DNA of 10,640 bases, taken from assembly GCA_028822945.1 (NCBI GenBank), contig JAPKCN010000051.1, positions 1 to 10,640 of the forward strand, in the 5' to 3' direction. Of this stretch, positions 7,795 to 10,640 are shown in pieces. Below the pieces are notes generated by a model. It was not told the DNA's origin and ran no database searches. It saw only the letters and a list, made by a program, of their open reading frames with translations. The translations under genes were made by a program, and so were the position numbers. How positions within the stretch are numbered: position 1 is the first letter of the stretch; each line of letters begins with the position of its first letter. The stretch is from Porticoccaceae bacterium. GTDB taxonomy: Bacteria > Pseudomonadota > Gammaproteobacteria > Pseudomonadales > Porticoccaceae.

Positions 7795-7948
7795 GCACCA
7801 CGATTTGCGGCGGGCCTTGTAATAGGCGCTCTGGCTGCTTTGCAACCTGCCTCCGGCCGTTTCTGCTAGTCGCATTAACGGTTCTGTATGCGGCACAAGT
7901 AAGCGCAGTAAGGGAATGTCTGGTGGAAATTGGTGATCGTCGTTATGT

Positions 7949-7973
7949 ATAAATGTCGCTTCGCGACATTTAT
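7949..7973 (+). terminator. Perfect 11-bp hairpin, possible terminator or leader structure
   Basis: ATAAATGTCGC pairs perfectly with GCGACATTTAT around a TTC loop, and is followed by GTTTTAG. The stem with flanking A and T bases fits a weak intrinsic terminator on the plus strand. It lies 52 nt before the thiolase ATG, so it could instead be a leader hairpin or operator for that gene. It is about 400 bp after the synthetase stop, so it would end either a long read-through message or a short transcript starting in the spacer. Confidence 0.45.
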
Positions 7974-8015
7974 GTTTTAGGATTAGACCAAACAGCTTGA
8001 GCAATATTAGATTAT

Positions 8016-8019
8016 GGAG
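8016..8019 (+). promoter_or_regulatory. Ribosome binding site that fixes the thiolase start
   Basis: GGAG lies 6 nt before the ATG at 8026. The in-frame ATG at 8014 overlaps this site, which makes it an unlikely start. Confidence 0.7.
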
Positions 8020-8025
8020 TGGCAC

Positions 8026-9213
8026 ATGAGTCAAAGAGAAGTGGTGGTATTGAGCGGTGTAAGAACGGCGATTGCAGATTTTGGCGGCGCTCTAAAAGAT
8101 CAACCAGCCACGGAGTTGGCAGCAAAAGTTGTGGCTGAAGCAGTGAGTCGCTCGGGCCTAGCCCCAGGAGACATCGGGCACTGTGTGATCGGCTCGGTAC
8201 TGCACGGTGACCGACGGGATATGTACATTGGTCGTGTGGCCGCGTTAAAAGGCGGTCTGCCAGCAGAGACGCCGGCTCTGACGGTCAACCGTCTTTGTGG
8301 CTCTGGGCTTCAGGCACTGGTATCTGCTGCGCAAATGATTCTGCTGGATGACTGTGATGCCGCGGTCGCCGGTGGCGCCGAGTCAATGAGCAGAGCACCG
8401 TATTGGTTGCCAACAGCGCGTTTCGGATCAAAGATGGGTGACGTTGCTATGGTCGACCCAATGGTCGGGGTGTTGACCTGTCCAATGGGTGACGTCCATA
8501 TGGGCGTGACGGCTGAAAATATTTCCGAACAATTTAGTATCAGTCGCGAGCAACAAGACCAGTTGGCGCTATTGAGCCATCAGCGTGGACAGCGCGCGAT
8601 CGAAGAAAAACGCTTTGTCGAACAGATTCTGCCGATTGAAATTAAGACCCGAAAGGGCGTCAAGGTTTTTGATCAAGACGAGCATGTGCGCTTTGATTGC
8701 GATATTGAGAGCATGGCAAAGTTGCGTCCGGCGTTTAAAAAAGATGGCTCGGTGACCGCCGGTAATGCATCGGGCCTAAACGATGGTGCAGCGGCGGTGG
8801 TATTGATGGAGAGGCGCGCGGCTGAAGCCAAGGGCTTAAAACCGATGGCAAAAATGCTCGGCTACGCCACGGCGGGCGTCGAGCCCTCGATCATGGGTAC
8901 TGGACCGATTCCGGCGGTGCGCAAGTTATTGACAAAAACCGGCGTCAACGTCGAGGATATCGATATTTGGGAGGCCAACGAGGCGTTTGCTGCGCAGGCG
9001 CTCGCGGTTTCCAACGAGTTGGGATTAGATCCGCAAAAAGTCAATCCTAACGGTTCGGGCATTGGTTTGGGTCATCCGATTGGCGCGACTGGGGCAATTA
9101 TGTCTATTAAAGCGCTTTATGAGTTGCAACGCACTGGAGGTCGCTATGCCGTCGCCACCATGTGTATCGGCGGTGGACAGGGAATTGCAGTATTGTTTGA
9201 GCGTTGCGAGTAG
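8026..9213 (+). CDS. Acetyl-CoA C-acetyltransferase (thiolase)
   Basis: This 395-residue cytoplasmic thiolase catalyses acetoacetyl-CoA + CoA to two acetyl-CoA, or the reverse condensation. All active-site elements are present: nucleophile Cys91 in NRLCGSGLQ, NEAFAAQ at 318-324, His350 in GLGHPIGATG, and Cys380 in CIGGGQG. GGAESMSRAPY (116-126) and GNASGLNDGAAAV (246-258) are also typical. Length matches the family (about 390-395). The start at 8026 is chosen from the GGAG 6 nt before it. The loop PNGSGIGLGHP differs from the commoner VNGGAIALGHP and recalls broader-range thiolases of the BktB type, so longer 3-ketoacyl-CoAs may be accepted; that is an inference. The synthetase gene upstream makes acetoacetyl-CoA, the natural substrate, so a catabolic role is favoured, although the same reaction in reverse begins polyhydroxybutyrate synthesis. 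Confidence 0.95.
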   Translation: MSQREVVVLSGVRTAIADFGGALKDQPATELAAKVVAEAVSRSGLAPGDIGHCVIGSVLHGDRRDMYIGRVAALKGGLPAETPALTVNRLCGSGLQALVSAAQMILLDDCDAAVAGGAESMSRAPYWLPTARFGSKMGDVAMVDPMVGVLTCPMGDVHMGVTAENISEQFSISREQQDQLALLSHQRGQRAIEEKRFVEQILPIEIKTRKGVKVFDQDEHVRFDCDIESMAKLRPAFKKDGSVTAGNASGLNDGAAAVVLMERRAAEAKGLKPMAKMLGYATAGVEPSIMGTGPIPAVRKLLTKTGVNVEDIDIWEANEAFAAQALAVSNELGLDPQKVNPNGSGIGLGHPIGATGAIMSIKALYELQRTGGRYAVATMCIGGGQGIAVLFERCE

Positions 9214-9508
9214 TAGGTTATTGCTGTCAGGGTAGTAGCCGCTTTGGATGAAATGCATCGGGGCGTTTAATGACCGCTAGGCGAGCACGCTTCTGGAATT
9301 GGCCTACTGGCTCCTTAGATATATGAGTGTTGGTTATGCAGCGTCCAGATTCACTAAAAATAAGGACTTGGCTCGGCACATTGAGTCATAAACGGACTCG
9401 TTTTGTTGGGTTGAGTTGGCTTACTTATGGTATCTCGATGACTCAGCCTAATATTTCTCAAGTCTCCTTCAGGCAGGTTGCAATGGTTAATTGTATGGCG
9501 ATGTGTTT
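9214..9508. other. Spacer between the thiolase and esterase genes
   Basis: About 295 bp with no gene I can support. It holds short frames only; one of 22 codons (ATG at 9323) ends within the weak hairpin at 9383-9399. No clear promoter was found for the esterase. Confidence 0.5.
9383..9405 (+). terminator. Weak terminator-like hairpin
   Basis: GAGTC (9383-9387) and GACTC (9395-9399) form a 5-bp stem with a 7-nt loop, followed by GTTTTGTT. It lies 170 nt after the thiolase stop. The short stem makes this a tentative call. Confidence 0.25.
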
Positions 9509-10468
9509 ATGGTAATGGTCACTGTGAGACTGTGGCGCAATTTTGTTTTTGGTGCGCGCGCTGTCATCTTGGGCGCCGCACTTCAGGGCTGTTCGCTAGA
9601 ACAGGGAACCACCGTAAAAAAATACTTTTTGCACGGTGGTTTAGAGCGTGTTTACTGGTTACATATACCTAAAAAAATTCGACTTGATGCACCACTTGTC
9701 TTGGTCTTCCACGGATATACAGGCTCTGCGACCGGCGTAATGCGATATACCCAAATCAACGAGATCGCAAATCGCGAAGGTTTTATCGTTGCATACCCTC
9801 AAGGCACCGTCGACGCGCAAGGCCATACCTTTTTTAATGTTGGTTATGATTTCAATGCAGACTCTTCAGTTGACGATGTAGATTATGCGCGCCAACTTAT
9901 TCTCCAACTGCATCAAGATTATTCTCTCAGCGCATCCAACACTTTCGCGACAGGATTCTCCAATGGGGGAGATATGAGCTACTTGCTAGCTTGTACTGCT
10001 AGTGACCTAATTAGAGCTGTTGCGCCGGTTTCCGGCGTATTAATGAAGACCACAAAAGATATGTGCTTGCGTGACAATCCAATACCACTTTTCGCCATTC
10101 ACGGTACTGACGATAACATTTCTTTATATGCTGGTGACATGGACAACCTCGATGGCTACGGTGCTTACCTAGATATACCCGATACAGCTCAGTTCTTCGT
10201 TTCCGCTCATGGTTTGAACGATCGTCAAACCAGCCGTCTCGAGGATTTAAATCCTAATGATGGGAGCTCTATTTTATTTGATCGTTACTTTTCTGCCGGA
10301 AACCGAAACGAAGTTTGGTACTACCGCATTGTGGGAGGAACTCACGATTGGCCCAGTATCGGGCTGCGTTGGTGGAATAATCCGTTAGCCTGGTGGTATT
10401 TTCGTAATGGCAATCAAGACATCGATGCCAGCGAAGAAATCTGGACATTCTTTAAACGCTACCTTTAG
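9509..10468 (+). CDS. PHB depolymerase / LpqC-like esterase, probable lipoprotein
   Basis: This alpha/beta hydrolase belongs to the polyhydroxybutyrate depolymerase / feruloyl-esterase-like group (LpqC, COG3509 type) and hydrolyses ester bonds. With the ATG at 9509 it has 319 residues: a basic, hydrophobic leader ending in a lipobox-like LQGC (Cys28), the oxyanion segment VFHGYTGSA near 66-74, nucleophile Ser151 in GFSNGG, acid Asp202 in IHGTDD, and His279 in GGTHDW. Cys162 and Cys186 are placed as in relatives and may form a disulfide. The leader and Cys28 suggest anchoring to the outer membrane, so the substrate would be outside the cytoplasm. The start is uncertain: ATG at 9515 is equally possible, TTG at 9491 less so, and no good ribosome site is seen. 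Its position beside the acetoacetyl-CoA synthetase and thiolase genes fits use of extracellular PHB or its oligomers. Feruloyl or another ester substrate is equally open. The gene reads intact. Confidence 0.85.
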   Translation: MVMVTVRLWRNFVFGARAVILGAALQGCSLEQGTTVKKYFLHGGLERVYWLHIPKKIRLDAPLVLVFHGYTGSATGVMRYTQINEIANREGFIVAYPQGTVDAQGHTFFNVGYDFNADSSVDDVDYARQLILQLHQDYSLSASNTFATGFSNGGDMSYLLACTASDLIRAVAPVSGVLMKTTKDMCLRDNPIPLFAIHGTDDNISLYAGDMDNLDGYGAYLDIPDTAQFFVSAHGLNDRQTSRLEDLNPNDGSSILFDRYFSAGNRNEVWYYRIVGGTHDWPSIGLRWWNNPLAWWYFRNGNQDIDASEEIWTFFKRYL

Positions 10469-10640
10469 GCTTCATTAGAAGACTGCAGCAGAATATGATT
10501 GATTCACGATTTACTCGATATCCTTCGCCTAATTCTCGATGCTTTATCAGTCCCTTTGGACAGTTTGGTTAAACGTGGTATCGACCAAGTAGGTTGTCAA
10601 ATTATTAATTATCCAGTCGACATTGCGTTGCACTCGGTCA

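Larger units (their letters stand above)
7551..8025. other. 475-bp spacer between the synthetase and thiolase genes
   Basis: No convincing gene is seen. It holds an imperfect dyad GTTAACC/GGTTTAAC at 7695-7709, a run of six T at 7728-7733 without a good stem before it, an extended -10 element at 7786-7794 and a strong short hairpin at 7949-7973. A 69-codon ATG frame (7743-7952) lacks a ribosome site and resembles nothing I know. The length of the spacer argues against a tight operon of the two flanking genes. Confidence 0.5.

Noticed and set aside
7743..7952. 69-codon Cys-rich plus-strand frame with a hydrophobic stretch, whose stop overlaps the hairpin
   Set aside because: No ribosome site, no recognisable family, and the best promoter-like element lies inside it; kept only as a remark.
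7705..8034. 109-codon minus-strand frame in the spacer before the thiolase gene
   Set aside because: It overlaps the thiolase start and ribosome site, and the protein has no recognisable motif.
10499..10640. Frame open to the right edge on the plus strand from a TTG, possible start of another gene
   Set aside because: About 47 codons, no clear ribosome site and no recognised motif; an overlapping minus-strand frame (10547-10640) is open as well, so neither can be supported.

Overview
The window looks like a chromosomal segment of a free-living or host-associated gammaproteobacterium, probably marine. This rests on gene style (acetoacetyl-CoA synthetase, acetyl-CoA acetyltransferase, a secreted DUF305/LVIVD protein, a LysR-type regulator), a balanced base composition and loose gene spacing. 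It is an inference; the window holds no rRNA, tRNA or other marker gene.

Layout from left to right: the C-terminal third of an NAD(P)-dependent aldehyde dehydrogenase (+, cut by the window edge); a convergent HSL-family alpha/beta hydrolase on the minus strand, broken by an amber codon directly before its catalytic histidine (642-1544); a spacer with an imperfect hairpin of about 78 nt; a large minus-strand gene for an exported protein with two DUF305 histidine motifs, a six-fold Lys-His-Ala repeat and an LVIVD-type beta-propeller (1808-4342); a LysR-family regulator gene on the minus strand with at least five disabling lesions (4623-5505); then three plus-strand genes: acetoacetyl-CoA synthetase (5610-7550), acetyl-CoA acetyltransferase (8026-9213) and a PHB depolymerase/LpqC-like esterase that appears to be a lipoprotein (9509-10468).

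The three plus-strand genes fit one catabolic route: an esterase that could release hydroxyacids from a polyester or another ester, activation of acetoacetate to acetoacetyl-CoA, and thiolysis to two acetyl-CoA. The dead LysR gene sits divergently, 104 bp from the synthetase gene, the usual arrangement for a LysR regulator and its target. The synthetase has therefore probably lost a local regulator while staying intact.

The most notable points are the two pseudogenes that can be reconstructed by reading through stops and across frames, and the metal-binding-type DUF305 protein with a perfect 9-bp tandem repeat coding a histidine/lysine linker. I found no CRISPR array, insertion sequence, prophage gene or RNA gene, and no clear new defence or mobile system.
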